NCBI GenBank assembly: GCA_020846745.1
Contig: JADLDI010000151.1
Coordinates: 1 to 56,967 of the forward strand
DNA length: 56,967 nt
Reading direction: 5' to 3'
Source of the DNA: Bryobacterales bacterium
GTDB lineage: Bacteria > Acidobacteriota > Terriglobia > Bryobacterales > Bryobacteraceae
The position numbers and the translations under genes were made by a program. The notes under the pieces are model-generated. The model was not told where the DNA came from. It searched no databases and was given only the letters and a program-made list of their open reading frames with translations. Below are positions 7,893 to 16,659 of the stretch, piece after piece (the first letter of the stretch is position 1; each line of letters opens with the position of its first letter).

Positions 7893-9401
7893 TCAGTCTT
7901 CCTGGAAAAGCTTTCTATATAGTTTGCGCTGCCGTCCGAGCATATCGCTATAGGTCTTGAAATACTCGGCTCGCGGCTGATAGACGACATCGGTGGCCGG
8001 TTGCAGATCTTTGATATGTTCGATCGCACCAATGCGCTCGAGCGCGAGCAGTGCCGCCCCGCGCGAGGTCGCTTCCGGCTCCTGGCACGACACCACCGGC
8101 CGCCCTAACGCATCGGCCATCATCTGCGACCATGCCGGCGACTTCAGCAACGCCGCACCCGAAGCAATCACCTCTCCCGGCTCGCCCACGCGCTCGACGA
8201 TCACTTCATAAATCTGCCGGAACCGCAAGGCGACGCTTTCAAGCGACGCCCGCATGATCTCCACCGGACTCGTATGCAGGCTCATGCCGGCGATGGCCGC
8301 CCGCGCATCCGCACGCCACCCCGTCGACCGTTCGCCCGCAAACAGCGGCAACAGCGTCAACTTATGCGCACCCGGTTCCATGGCTGCGATCTGCGACTCC
8401 AATTCGGCGTCCGAAGGCAGTGCGAGCGTCCGCCGCATCCACGCGAACACCTCGCCACCGTTCGAGAGCGCCCCACCCAACACCAGCCGCCGCCGGTCCA
8501 CCCGGTAACACCAAAGCCCTTCCGGGATGTCCACCGCCGGCTGCTCCAGCACCGCCCGCATCGCGCCCGTCGTACCCACCATCAGCGACACGCGGTCGGG
8601 CGTCACGCACCCTGAGCCGACGTTGTTACACGCCCCATCGCCCAACGCCGGGAACCAGGGAATCCCATCGAAGTCCGGCCACTGCTCCTTGTAGGCAGGT
8701 AACAGCTTTGTACAGGGCTCGTCCAACGATTCGGGCGCCGGCAGTTGCTCGCGCGACACCGGCAGCAAGCGCAGCAGTGCATCGTCGTAATCATTCCGGT
8801 TCGGGTTCCAAATCCCGGTTCCCGATTGCATCGACGTGGACCCCACCGCCTTACCGAACAGCTTCGCGTAAAAGTACTCACCGAACGACCGCCAGTATCG
8901 GGCCGCCTTCACCGCCTCCGGCCGGTTATCCACCAGCCACAGCATCCGCGCCGGCCAGTAACTCGTATGGAACACCGTCCCGGTCCGCGCGTGCGACTCT
9001 TTCAGGTCGAGCTTCGAAGCTAGAACATTCACGTACGACGCGGACCGCGTATCGAGCAGGTGCAGAATCGGTGTGACCGGCTTGCCGTCTTGATCGGCAC
9101 CGAGGAACGAGTGCCAGAATGCGCAAAACGCCACCGCCGAAGCCCGGATTCCGGCCTGCCGCATCTGGTCGTGCAGTGCCGACAAACACTCGCTGAGCAG
9201 AGTCGCCAGTTCTTCCGGGTCGATCTCCACGCCTCCGTCAGCGGTGGTCGAAACCCGATAGGTTAGTTGCTTCCCAAAATCCGGTACTTGCCGCGCGTTC
9301 CCGTCGAACAACAGCGTCCGGACAGACGACGATCCGACGTCCAGACTTACAATGTAAGTGGTGTCCCCTAAGGACTTTCCGGCGGCGGTGCGGGCGGCCA
9401 T
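7893..9401 (-). CDS. FGGY-family carbohydrate kinase (gluconokinase/xylulokinase-like)
   Basis: 502 residues. The N-terminal phosphate-binding motif is SLDVGSSSVRTLLFDG at about 19-34. The C-terminal FGGY half contains LMVGTTGAMR, GGALSNGGEVFAWM and VIASGAALLKSPAWSQMMAD. It phosphorylates a sugar or sugar acid with ATP, and the pattern leans towards gluconokinase but substrate cannot be fixed. The only plausible ATG (9401) lies inside the 5' end of the divergent tilS gene, so the two coding regions overlap head to head by 44 bases. It is first in the run with kdsC and the ACT gene. Confidence 0.85.
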   Translation of the reverse strand: MAARTAAGKSLGDTTYIVSLDVGSSSVRTLLFDGNARQVPDFGKQLTYRVSTTADGGVEIDPEELATLLSECLSALHDQMRQAGIRASAVAFCAFWHSFLGADQDGKPVTPILHLLDTRSASYVNVLASKLDLKESHARTGTVFHTSYWPARMLWLVDNRPEAVKAARYWRSFGEYFYAKLFGKAVGSTSMQSGTGIWNPNRNDYDDALLRLLPVSREQLPAPESLDEPCTKLLPAYKEQWPDFDGIPWFPALGDGACNNVGSGCVTPDRVSLMVGTTGAMRAVLEQPAVDIPEGLWCYRVDRRRLVLGGALSNGGEVFAWMRRTLALPSDAELESQIAAMEPGAHKLTLLPLFAGERSTGWRADARAAIAGMSLHTSPVEIMRASLESVALRFRQIYEVIVERVGEPGEVIASGAALLKSPAWSQMMADALGRPVVSCQEPEATSRGAALLALERIGAIEHIKDLQPATDVVYQPRAEYFKTYSDMLGRQRKLYRKLFQED

Positions 9402-10722
9402 CCTCCGTTATAACATGTTGCCCGCAGGCGCCCGCCTCGGCGTCGCGGTCTCCGGCGGGCGCGATTCCGTCGTTCTTTTGCACGTCCTGTCGCACCTCTC
9501 CGCCGAGTTTGAGTGGACCCTCGTCGTCTTACATCTGAACCATTGTTTGCGAGGCGCGGAGTCCGACGCCGACGAGCAGTTTGTGGCCGAACTCGCGAAA
9601 CGAAGCCAATTGGTCTGCGCAATTCGGCGCGCGGATGTGGCGGGTCAAGGCGGAAACCTCGAACAGCAAGCCCGGCTGGCCCGCCGCCGCTTCTTCGCCG
9701 AAGCAGCCCAAAGCCACCACCTGCACCGCATCGCCACGGGCCACACCCAGTCCGACCAGGCCGAGACGGTACTTTTTCGTATACTGCGCGGAACGGGCAC
9801 GGCCGGATTGCGCGGCATCCTCCCTGTCACGGCGGAGGGCGTGGTCCGCCCAATGCTCTGGTGCTCCCGGCAGGCAGTGGCGGCCTATGCCGCCGCGTGT
9901 GACCTTGCATGGCGCGACGATTCCTCAAACGAGAATCGGCAGTTCGCCCGCAATCGATTACGGCACGGCCTGCTCCCCCAACTCGAAAAGGAGTGGAACC
10001 CGCGCCTTGCGGCCGCCCTGTCACACTGCGCCGACGTCGCCCGCGACGAGGAAGTCTTTTGGGCTGAGCAGATTGACCGGACCTACGCCTCGCTCGTCCT
10101 CGACAGCCCGCCCGGTGCAATCGTTCTCGATGCACAAGCCCTCGCGCTGTACCCCTTAGCCCTTCGCCGCCGTCTCATACGGAAAGCGGTCGACATGGCC
10201 AAAGGGGATGGTCCGGAAGCCGGGTTCGAAGCCGTCGAGACCGTGCTGGGCTTGCTAGGCCGGAGTGCCGGCGCGGTGACTCTCCCCGGCTTGGCGGCGC
10301 GACTCTCGTTTGGGCAACTCCGCCTCGGCCGCGCCTGCGACAGCCTGGTGTCGCCTATCCCGATCGGCTACCCCGGGCGCTTTTCTTTCGGAAGAAAAAC
10401 GGTGGTACTAGACCAGGAAGGATATAATGAAGGCGAGTTGTCGGGCGTGTCGTTGGATGGCGAGAAGTTGACGGGTGCCCTCCGACTTCGGGGCTGGGTG
10501 GCTGGCGATGCGTATCAGCCAATTGGGTTTAGCAGTGTTCACAAGCTGCACGATCTGTTCCAAAAGGGCCGTGTCCCCTATTGGGAACGCGCCGCTTGGC
10601 CGATTATGGTCATGAGCGATCAGATTGTGTGGGCAAGCCGGTTTGGTCCCGCGGCGCAATTTGCCGCTGGTCCTGAGACTCGAAAGGTCCTGAGAATTCG
10701 GGAGCTTTCGAGCGACACATGA
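9358..10722 (+). CDS. tilS: tRNA(Ile)-lysidine synthase
   Basis: 454 residues from a GTG. The next start (ATG 9415) would remove the helix that normally precedes the PP-loop, so GTG is preferred. The enzyme attaches lysine to C34 of tRNA-Ile(CAU), letting it read AUA. The ATP pyrophosphatase loop is VAVSGGRDSVVLL at about 28-40, with arginine at the variable position of SGGxDS. HLNHCLRG and TGHTQSDQAET follow as expected. The C-terminal domain (about 365-450) has the family segment KLHDLFQKGRVPYWER. It is followed directly by ftsH, a common bacterial neighbourhood. Confidence 0.92.
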   Translation: MVSPKDFPAAVRAAILRYNMLPAGARLGVAVSGGRDSVVLLHVLSHLSAEFEWTLVVLHLNHCLRGAESDADEQFVAELAKRSQLVCAIRRADVAGQGGNLEQQARLARRRFFAEAAQSHHLHRIATGHTQSDQAETVLFRILRGTGTAGLRGILPVTAEGVVRPMLWCSRQAVAAYAAACDLAWRDDSSNENRQFARNRLRHGLLPQLEKEWNPRLAAALSHCADVARDEEVFWAEQIDRTYASLVLDSPPGAIVLDAQALALYPLALRRRLIRKAVDMAKGDGPEAGFEAVETVLGLLGRSAGAVTLPGLAARLSFGQLRLGRACDSLVSPIPIGYPGRFSFGRKTVVLDQEGYNEGELSGVSLDGEKLTGALRLRGWVAGDAYQPIGFSSVHKLHDLFQKGRVPYWERAAWPIMVMSDQIVWASRFGPAAQFAAGPETRKVLRIRELSSDT

Positions 10723-10763
10723 ATCGAAGATGACCGGTGTGTCGTCTGTAATGATGAGGCTTC

Positions 10764-12686
10764 ATGAATTCGAACGTTAAGACTGCGGTTTTTTGGGTCG
10801 TTTTGATCTGCGTTGCTGTTCTGTTATGGGCGGTCGTGCGGAACGGGCAAGGCAAGAAGGAAGAGACGCTCTCACTGACAAACTTCCTCAACGAGGTCGA
10901 AAACGGCCGTGTCCGCCAAGTCGAAATCAGCGGGAATGAGGTCAAAGGCACCTATATGGAGGACTCGACCAAGACCCTCCGTACCAGCATCCCGCTCAAC
11001 TACCCGGACCTTTACAAGACTCTCCGCGAGAAAAAGGTCAACGTGGTGATTAAGGAGGCCTCCTCCAGCCACTGGGTTTCCCTTCTCGTCAACGCCATTC
11101 CTTTTGTCCTCCTGCTCGCCTTCTGGGTGTTCATGATGCGCCAGATGCAGTCCGGCGGCAACAAAGCCCTCAGCTTCGGCAAGAGCCGCGCCCGCCTCCA
11201 CTCTTCGCAGCAGAAGAAGGTCACCTTTAAGGATGTTGCGGGCGTCGAAGAGGCAAAAGAAGAACTGCAGGAAATCATCGAGTTTCTGCGCGAACCCCAG
11301 AAGTTCCAAAAACTCGGCGGCCGCATCCCCAAGGGCGTGCTGCTGATCGGCTCGCCCGGTACCGGCAAAACGCTCTTAGCCCGCGCCATCGCGGGCGAAG
11401 CGAATGTACCGTTCTTCTCCATCTCGGGTTCTGACTTTGTGGAAATGTTCGTAGGCGTCGGCGCCAGCCGCGTCCGCGATCTGTTTGAACAAGGCAAGAA
11501 GAACGCTCCGTGCATCATCTTCATCGATGAAATCGACGCCGTCGGCCGCCATCGTGGCGCCGGCTTGGGCGGCGGTCACGACGAGCGCGAACAGACCCTC
11601 AATCAGTTGCTCGTCGAGATGGACGGTTTCGAATCCAACGAAGGCGTCATCCTCGTCGCCGCCACCAACCGGCCCGACGTCCTCGATCCGGCGCTGCTTC
11701 GTCCCGGCCGCTTCGACCGGCGTGTCGTCGTGCCGCGGCCCGACGTGAAAGGCCGTGAGCAAATTCTCAAGGTCCACACCCGCAAGGTGCCGTTGTCCGA
11801 TGATATCGATCTCTCGGTAATGGCCCGCGGGACACCAGGCTTTGCGGGGGCGGACCTTGCTAATCTCGTCAATGAAGCCGCCCTCGTAGCTGCTCGCCAG
11901 AACCGCAAAGTGGTCACCCAGATCGACTTCGAAGTCGCCAAAGACAAGGTGATGATGGGCGCCGAACGCAAGTCGATGGTCATGAACGACCAGGAAAAGA
12001 AGACCACCGCCTATCACGAGGCCGGTCACGCCCTGGTGACGGTGATGCTCCCCGAGGCTGACCCGCTGCACAAGGTCACTATCATTCCCCGCGGTATGGC
12101 GCTGGGCTTGACCATGCAGTTGCCCATCGACGACAAGCACTCCTATTCGAAGGAGTATCTCCGCGGCCAGATTTGCATCCTGATGGCCGGCCGCATCGCC
12201 GAAGAAATTTTCCTCAACCAGTCCACCACCGGTGCGGGCAACGACATCGAGCGCGCCACCGATCTTTCCCGCAAGATGGTCTGCGAGTGGGGCATGAGCG
12301 AACTTGGTCCGCTGAGCTTCGGTAAGAAGGAAGAACAGATTTTCCTCGGCCGCGAAATTGCCCAGCATCGCGACTACAGCGAAGCTACCGCTCTGCACAT
12401 CGACGAACAGGTGCACAAGATGGTCGATGAGCAGTATCAGCGCGCACGCGCCATTATCGAGCAGTATCGCGACGCCATGGTCCGGATCGCCGAAGCCCTG
12501 CTCGAACGCGAGATTCTCGACGGCGAAGAAGTCAAACGACTCATTGCCGGCGGATCGATCGCCGTGGAGAGTTCGCCGACATCCGGCGACACGGGTTCTC
12601 CTGAGGTGCAGGAAGTGATCCGTCCGGAAGGTCCGCGCCGCGTTCCTCCGCCATTCCTCGAAGGAGAGCGTCCGCAACCCGCGTGA
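10764..12686 (+). CDS. ftsH: ATP-dependent zinc metalloprotease FtsH
   Basis: 640 residues, typical length. Two membrane helices (about 8-25 and 106-125) bracket a small periplasmic domain. The AAA module has Walker A GSPGTGKT (196-203), Walker B IIFIDEIDA (251-259) and the second region of homology RPGRFDRRV. The M41 protease site is HEAGH at 418-422. It degrades misfolded membrane proteins and short-lived regulators, in many Gram-negatives including LpxC, whose gene is also in this window. The start at 10764 has GATGAGG five bases upstream. The stop overlaps the next gene. Confidence 0.97.
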   Translation: MNSNVKTAVFWVVLICVAVLLWAVVRNGQGKKEETLSLTNFLNEVENGRVRQVEISGNEVKGTYMEDSTKTLRTSIPLNYPDLYKTLREKKVNVVIKEASSSHWVSLLVNAIPFVLLLAFWVFMMRQMQSGGNKALSFGKSRARLHSSQQKKVTFKDVAGVEEAKEELQEIIEFLREPQKFQKLGGRIPKGVLLIGSPGTGKTLLARAIAGEANVPFFSISGSDFVEMFVGVGASRVRDLFEQGKKNAPCIIFIDEIDAVGRHRGAGLGGGHDEREQTLNQLLVEMDGFESNEGVILVAATNRPDVLDPALLRPGRFDRRVVVPRPDVKGREQILKVHTRKVPLSDDIDLSVMARGTPGFAGADLANLVNEAALVAARQNRKVVTQIDFEVAKDKVMMGAERKSMVMNDQEKKTTAYHEAGHALVTVMLPEADPLHKVTIIPRGMALGLTMQLPIDDKHSYSKEYLRGQICILMAGRIAEEIFLNQSTTGAGNDIERATDLSRKMVCEWGMSELGPLSFGKKEEQIFLGREIAQHRDYSEATALHIDEQVHKMVDEQYQRARAIIEQYRDAMVRIAEALLEREILDGEEVKRLIAGGSIAVESSPTSGDTGSPEVQEVIRPEGPRRVPPPFLEGERPQPA

Positions 12687-13324
12687 GCGTTCCCACCTTC
12701 CCAGTCTATTTGTTCGACATCGACGGCACGTTGCTCGATTCGGCCGCGGATATCTGCGGCGCCGTACAAACCGTACTCGTGAATACCGAACGTAGCGACG
12801 TGCCGGACGCGTATCTGCGCACCTTTATCGGCAAACACCTGATCGACCTGTTCTCGGAGTTGTTTCCCGATTCCGGCGCCGACCGTTATGACCAACTCCT
12901 GGTGGACTACCGCGCCATCTATCCCGCGCGCGGCCATCAAATGACCAAGCTCTACCCCGGTGTGAAAGAAGCCCTCTCCGCGCTCGGCGGCCTGAAATCG
13001 ACCGCGACCACGAAAGGTACGCCGACCGCCCGCGCCGTCCTCGAGAAGTTCGGCCTGCTACCCCATTTCCACCACGTTCAGGGCACCGACGGGTTCCCCT
13101 GCAAGCCGCAACCCGATGTCATCTACAAGTCCCTTGAGGTCCTCGGCGTCAAACCCGAAGACTGCCTGATGGTCGGCGACGCCGGTCCCGACATGGAAGC
13201 CGGCCGCCGCGCGGGTGTGAAGACCTGCGCGGTCCGCTATGGCTACGGCAACGTTGCCGAAATGGAAGCCTGGCAACCGGACTATTGGATTGACGACCTG
13301 CGCGAACTGCTCCCCAGCCAGTGA
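12683..13324 (+). CDS. HAD-family phosphatase (phosphoglycolate phosphatase-like)
   Basis: 213 residues from a GTG overlapping the ftsH stop (GTGA). HAD motif I is LFDIDGTLLDS (about 10-20), motif II is the threonine of ATTKGTPTARAVLEKFGL, the motif III lysine is in FPCKPQPD and motif IV is MVGDAGPDMEAGRRAG. An alpha-helical cap between motifs I and II places it with Gph and related C1-cap enzymes. The likely reaction is dephosphorylation of 2-phosphoglycolate or another small phosphate ester; the exact substrate is not established. It is translationally coupled to ftsH. Confidence 0.85.
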   Translation: MSVPTFPVYLFDIDGTLLDSAADICGAVQTVLVNTERSDVPDAYLRTFIGKHLIDLFSELFPDSGADRYDQLLVDYRAIYPARGHQMTKLYPGVKEALSALGGLKSTATTKGTPTARAVLEKFGLLPHFHHVQGTDGFPCKPQPDVIYKSLEVLGVKPEDCLMVGDAGPDMEAGRRAGVKTCAVRYGYGNVAEMEAWQPDYWIDDLRELLPSQ

Positions 13325-13351
13325 TCGCGCCCCTATACTGAGGGGAACGGG

Positions 13352-15277
13352 ATGCCCTCCGACAGCACCACTTTGACCGCCCGCCACTTCTTCGGCAGGC
13401 GTGGTCTGCTCGCCGAATGGCACCCCAATTACGAGTTCCGGCCCGGCCAGCTTCAAATGGCGGAAGCCGTCCAATCGGCCCTCAACGACAAGCGCCACCT
13501 GATCGTCGAGGCCGGCACCGGAACCGGCAAAACCCTCGCTTACCTGATCCCCGCCATCCTCTCCGGCCAGCGCGTCGTCGTCTCCACCGGAACCAAAGCC
13601 CTGCAGGAACAGCTCTTCTTCAAAGACATCCCTTTTCTCCAACAGCACTTCCAGCGTGAACTCCGCGTCTGCTACATGAAAGGCCGCGCCAACTACGCCT
13701 GCCGCCAGAAGATCTACGACGCCGAACGCGAACCCATCCTCACCGGTCTCGAAGAAGTAGCGGACTTCCAGATCATCCGCGATTGGGAGCAAACCACCCA
13801 AACCGGCGACCGCTCCGAAATCCGCAAACTCCCCGCCAGTTCCACCGCCTGGGCCAAAATCGACGCCCGCCGCGAACTCTGCTCCGGCCAGAAGTGCAAA
13901 CAATTCGAGCGCTGCTTCATCACCCAGATGCAGATTAAAGCGCGCGAAAGCGACATCATCATCGTCAACCACCACCTCTTTTTTGCCGACCTCGCCGTCA
14001 AAGAAACGGCCGACGGCGTCATCCCCGATTACGACGCCGTCATCTTCGACGAAGCCCACGAACTCGAAGAGGTCGCCGGCCAGTACTTCGGCGTCGAAAT
14101 CTCGAACTACCAGTTCCAGGAACTCCGCCGCGACATTCTCGCTGTCCTCCGCCGCAAGAGCCTCGGCTCTGCCGACATGGACCGCATCCTCATCACCTTC
14201 GAAGAAGCCGCCCTCCGCTTCTTCGCCGCCTTCCCGGAAAGAGAAGGCCGCCTCGCCTTCACCTACAAAGACGAATTCCTCCGCGAGAACAAGCGCCTCT
14301 ATGCCGACATCCTCGGCGTCCTCGACCTGCTCGCCGCGGACCTCGAACTCATCAAGAACGCCCCCGAAGACGTCATCCCCCTCCATCGCCGCATCGTTGA
14401 ACTACGCACGCGCCTACAGTTCTGGATGGAGTCCGCCGATCGCCGCTTCGTCTACTGGACCGAGCGCCGCGGCAAAGGCATGTTCCTCGCCGCCACACCC
14501 ATTGATGTGGCGGAAATCCTGCGCAACAACCTCTTCCAGGAACTCGAAACCATCGTCCTCGCCTCGGCCACCCTCGCCGTCGAAGGCAGTTTCGACTTCG
14601 TCCAGAACCGCCTCGGCCTTACCCATCCGCGCTCGCTGATCGTGCCCACACACTTCGATTACCGCTCCCAGGCCATTCTCTACGTTCCCGAACATCTGCC
14701 CGACCCGCGCCATGGCGGCTTCATGAAGGCCGCCTGCGACGAAGTCATCCGCCTGCTTGAAGTCTCCGAAGGCCGCGCTTTCGTCCTGTTCACCTCATAC
14801 AGCCAGATGCGCGCCTTCCACGACCGCATCTCATTCGAAGTCGAATACCCCACGCTCCTGCAGGGCACCGGGCCCAACAACGCTTTGCTCGAAGAATTCC
14901 GCGCCACGCCTAACTGCGTCCTGTTCGCCACCGCATCCTTCTGGCAAGGTGTCGACGTCCCCGGCGACCAGCTCAGTTGCGTGATCATCGACCGTCTCCC
15001 CTTCGCCGTTCCTAGCGACCCCATTGTCGAAGCCCGCAGCCGCGCCATTCGCGAATCCGGCGGCGAGCCGTTCAGGGATTATCAGGTCCCCCAAGCCGCC
15101 ATCGCGCTCAAGCAAGGTTTCGGCCGCCTCATCCGTTCCGTTAACGACCGTGGCATCCTTTCCATCCTCGACACGCGCATCATCCGCCAGCGCTACGGCC
15201 AGGTCTTCTTCGACTCGCTGCCCGACTATTCGTTCGCGCTGAAGAGGGAAGAGGTGGAACAGTTCTTCAAGCGATAG
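13352..15277 (+). CDS. ATP-dependent DNA helicase, DinG/XPD family
   Basis: 641 residues. Walker A is EAGTGTGKT (about 53-61) and the DEAH box is FDEAHE (232-237). Between them Cys117, Cys177, Cys182 and Cys188 have the spacing of the 4Fe-4S cluster domain of XPD-like helicases. C-terminal helicase motifs include FVLFTSYSQM, ASFWQGVDVPG and QGFGRLIRS. It should unwind DNA 5' to 3' in repair or R-loop removal. There is no N-terminal exonuclease domain, so this is the YoaA/DinG form. The strong GAGGGGAACGGG just upstream of the ATG supports the start. Confidence 0.9.
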   Translation: MPSDSTTLTARHFFGRRGLLAEWHPNYEFRPGQLQMAEAVQSALNDKRHLIVEAGTGTGKTLAYLIPAILSGQRVVVSTGTKALQEQLFFKDIPFLQQHFQRELRVCYMKGRANYACRQKIYDAEREPILTGLEEVADFQIIRDWEQTTQTGDRSEIRKLPASSTAWAKIDARRELCSGQKCKQFERCFITQMQIKARESDIIIVNHHLFFADLAVKETADGVIPDYDAVIFDEAHELEEVAGQYFGVEISNYQFQELRRDILAVLRRKSLGSADMDRILITFEEAALRFFAAFPEREGRLAFTYKDEFLRENKRLYADILGVLDLLAADLELIKNAPEDVIPLHRRIVELRTRLQFWMESADRRFVYWTERRGKGMFLAATPIDVAEILRNNLFQELETIVLASATLAVEGSFDFVQNRLGLTHPRSLIVPTHFDYRSQAILYVPEHLPDPRHGGFMKAACDEVIRLLEVSEGRAFVLFTSYSQMRAFHDRISFEVEYPTLLQGTGPNNALLEEFRATPNCVLFATASFWQGVDVPGDQLSCVIIDRLPFAVPSDPIVEARSRAIRESGGEPFRDYQVPQAAIALKQGFGRLIRSVNDRGILSILDTRIIRQRYGQVFFDSLPDYSFALKREEVEQFFKR

Positions 15278-15311
15278 CAACCCGGCGCGCACCGGTGTAC
15301 CCTGGGTACTT

Positions 15312-16178
15312 ATGAAATGGTTTGACTATGCCGCGCCGGGTTCCCTCGGTGAAGCCCTGCGGCTGTTGGCGGCGCACGGAAATGCGCGGCCCATGGCCGG
15401 TGGGACGGACCTCATTGTTCAAATGCGAGCAGGTCGGCGGACGCCTGACCTTGTCATCGACATCAAGAAGATTCCCGAGTTGAACGTACTCTCGTTCGAC
15501 CCCGGCAAAGGCCTGACGATGGGCGCCGCCGTGCCCTGCTACAAGGTCTATCACGACACGGCTGTGCGCAAGGCCTATCCCTCCCTGGCCGACGTAACGT
15601 CCATCATCGGCGGCACACAGATCCAGGGCCGTGCCTCCGTCGGCGGCAACCTCTGCAATGCCTCGCCTAGCGCGGACTCCATCCCATTGCTGATCGCCCT
15701 CGGCGCGCGGTGCCGCATCGCCTCCGTCCGCGGCGAACGCATCGTCCCCGTCGAACAGTTTTGCACCGCGCCCGGAAAGAACGTACTCGAAAAAGACGAG
15801 ATCCTGGTATCCCTGCAAATTCCCGCCCCGGCGGACCGTTCCGGCGCGAAGTATCTCCGCTTCATCCCCCGCAACGAAATGGACATCGCTGTTGTCGGCG
15901 CGGGCGTCAACATCACTCTGTCCAATGGCCACATCGGCGCAGCGCGCGTCGCCCTCTCGGCCGTCGCCCCCATCCCGCTCTTCGTCAAAGAAGCGGGCGA
16001 CTGGCTGGTCGGCAAAGCGCCCACCGAAGACAATCTGCGCCAGGCCGCCGAAATGGCCAAGGCTGCCGCCACGCCGATCACCGACATGCGCGGCACCGCC
16101 GAATATCGCAAGCACCTATGTGCCGTATTGACCCGGCGCGCGCTCACCGGCGCTCTGGAGGAGGCTAACCATGCATAA
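15312..16178 (+). CDS. Molybdenum hydroxylase, FAD-binding medium subunit
   Basis: 288 residues of the CoxM/CutM type. The N-terminal FAD-binding pattern includes ARPMAGGTDLIVQMRAGRRT (about 26-45) and a second flavin segment IGGTQIQGRASVGGNLCNAS. The C-terminal CO_deh_flav_C domain begins near residue 180. It carries electrons from the 2Fe-2S subunit to an external acceptor. It lacks the ~40-residue 4Fe-4S insertion of 4-hydroxybenzoyl-CoA reductase beta subunits. The stop overlaps the next gene by eight bases, making the medium-small-large order one operon. Confidence 0.9.
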   Translation: MKWFDYAAPGSLGEALRLLAAHGNARPMAGGTDLIVQMRAGRRTPDLVIDIKKIPELNVLSFDPGKGLTMGAAVPCYKVYHDTAVRKAYPSLADVTSIIGGTQIQGRASVGGNLCNASPSADSIPLLIALGARCRIASVRGERIVPVEQFCTAPGKNVLEKDEILVSLQIPAPADRSGAKYLRFIPRNEMDIAVVGAGVNITLSNGHIGAARVALSAVAPIPLFVKEAGDWLVGKAPTEDNLRQAAEMAKAAATPITDMRGTAEYRKHLCAVLTRRALTGALEEANHA

Positions 16179-16659
16179 GAAGTTACAGGTATCGACCACC
16201 ATTAATGGGGAGCCGGTCGACTTTCTCTGCGAGCCGCGCGAAACGCTGCTCGAATGTCTGCGCGACACCATCGGCCTTACCGGAACCAAGGAAGGCTGCG
16301 CCGACGGCAACTGCGGCGCTTGCACCGTCATCATGGACGGCCGCGTCGTAACCTCCTGCCTGGTGCTCGGCGTTGAAGCGCAAGGCGCTGAAATCACCAC
16401 CATCGAAGGCATCGCCAAGGGCAACAAACTCCACCCGCTGCAGCAGTCGTTCCTCGAGAACGCGGCCCTGCAGTGCGGCATCTGCACCCCCGGTTTCATC
16501 GTTGCCGCCAAAGCGTTGCTTGACGAAATTCCGCACCCCACCGAAGAGCAGGCGCGCTTCTGGCTGGCCAACAACCTGTGCCGGTGCACAGGCTACGACA
16601 AGATTATTCGCGCGGTCCTGCAGGCCGCGGAAATGAACACAGCTGAGGTACAGGGATGA
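16171..16659 (+). CDS. Molybdenum hydroxylase, 2Fe-2S small subunit
   Basis: 162 residues. The plant-type [2Fe-2S] cluster ligands are Cys43, Cys48, Cys51 and Cys63. The C-terminal helical domain binds a second [2Fe-2S] cluster through Cys102, Cys105, Cys137 and Cys139 (QCGICTPGFI and NNLCRCTGY). This is the full complement of the CoxS/xanthine dehydrogenase small subunit. It links the molybdenum centre to FAD. The ATG at 16171 has GGAGGAGG immediately upstream. It overlaps both neighbours, so all three subunits should be made together. Confidence 0.93.
   Translation: MHKKLQVSTTINGEPVDFLCEPRETLLECLRDTIGLTGTKEGCADGNCGACTVIMDGRVVTSCLVLGVEAQGAEITTIEGIAKGNKLHPLQQSFLENAALQCGICTPGFIVAAKALLDEIPHPTEEQARFWLANNLCRCTGYDKIIRAVLQAAEMNTAEVQG

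Noticed and set aside
11376..12677. 433-residue minus-strand frame opposite ftsH
   Set aside because: The plus-strand product is unmistakable FtsH; the antisense frame is a GC-driven shadow.
13058..14386. 442-residue minus-strand frame opposite the HAD and DinG genes
   Set aside because: It spans two well-supported genes on the other strand and shows only low-complexity acidic and glycine-rich sequence.
15312..16178. 4-hydroxybenzoyl-CoA reductase beta subunit
   Set aside because: At 288 residues the flavoprotein lacks the extra 4Fe-4S loop of that enzyme.
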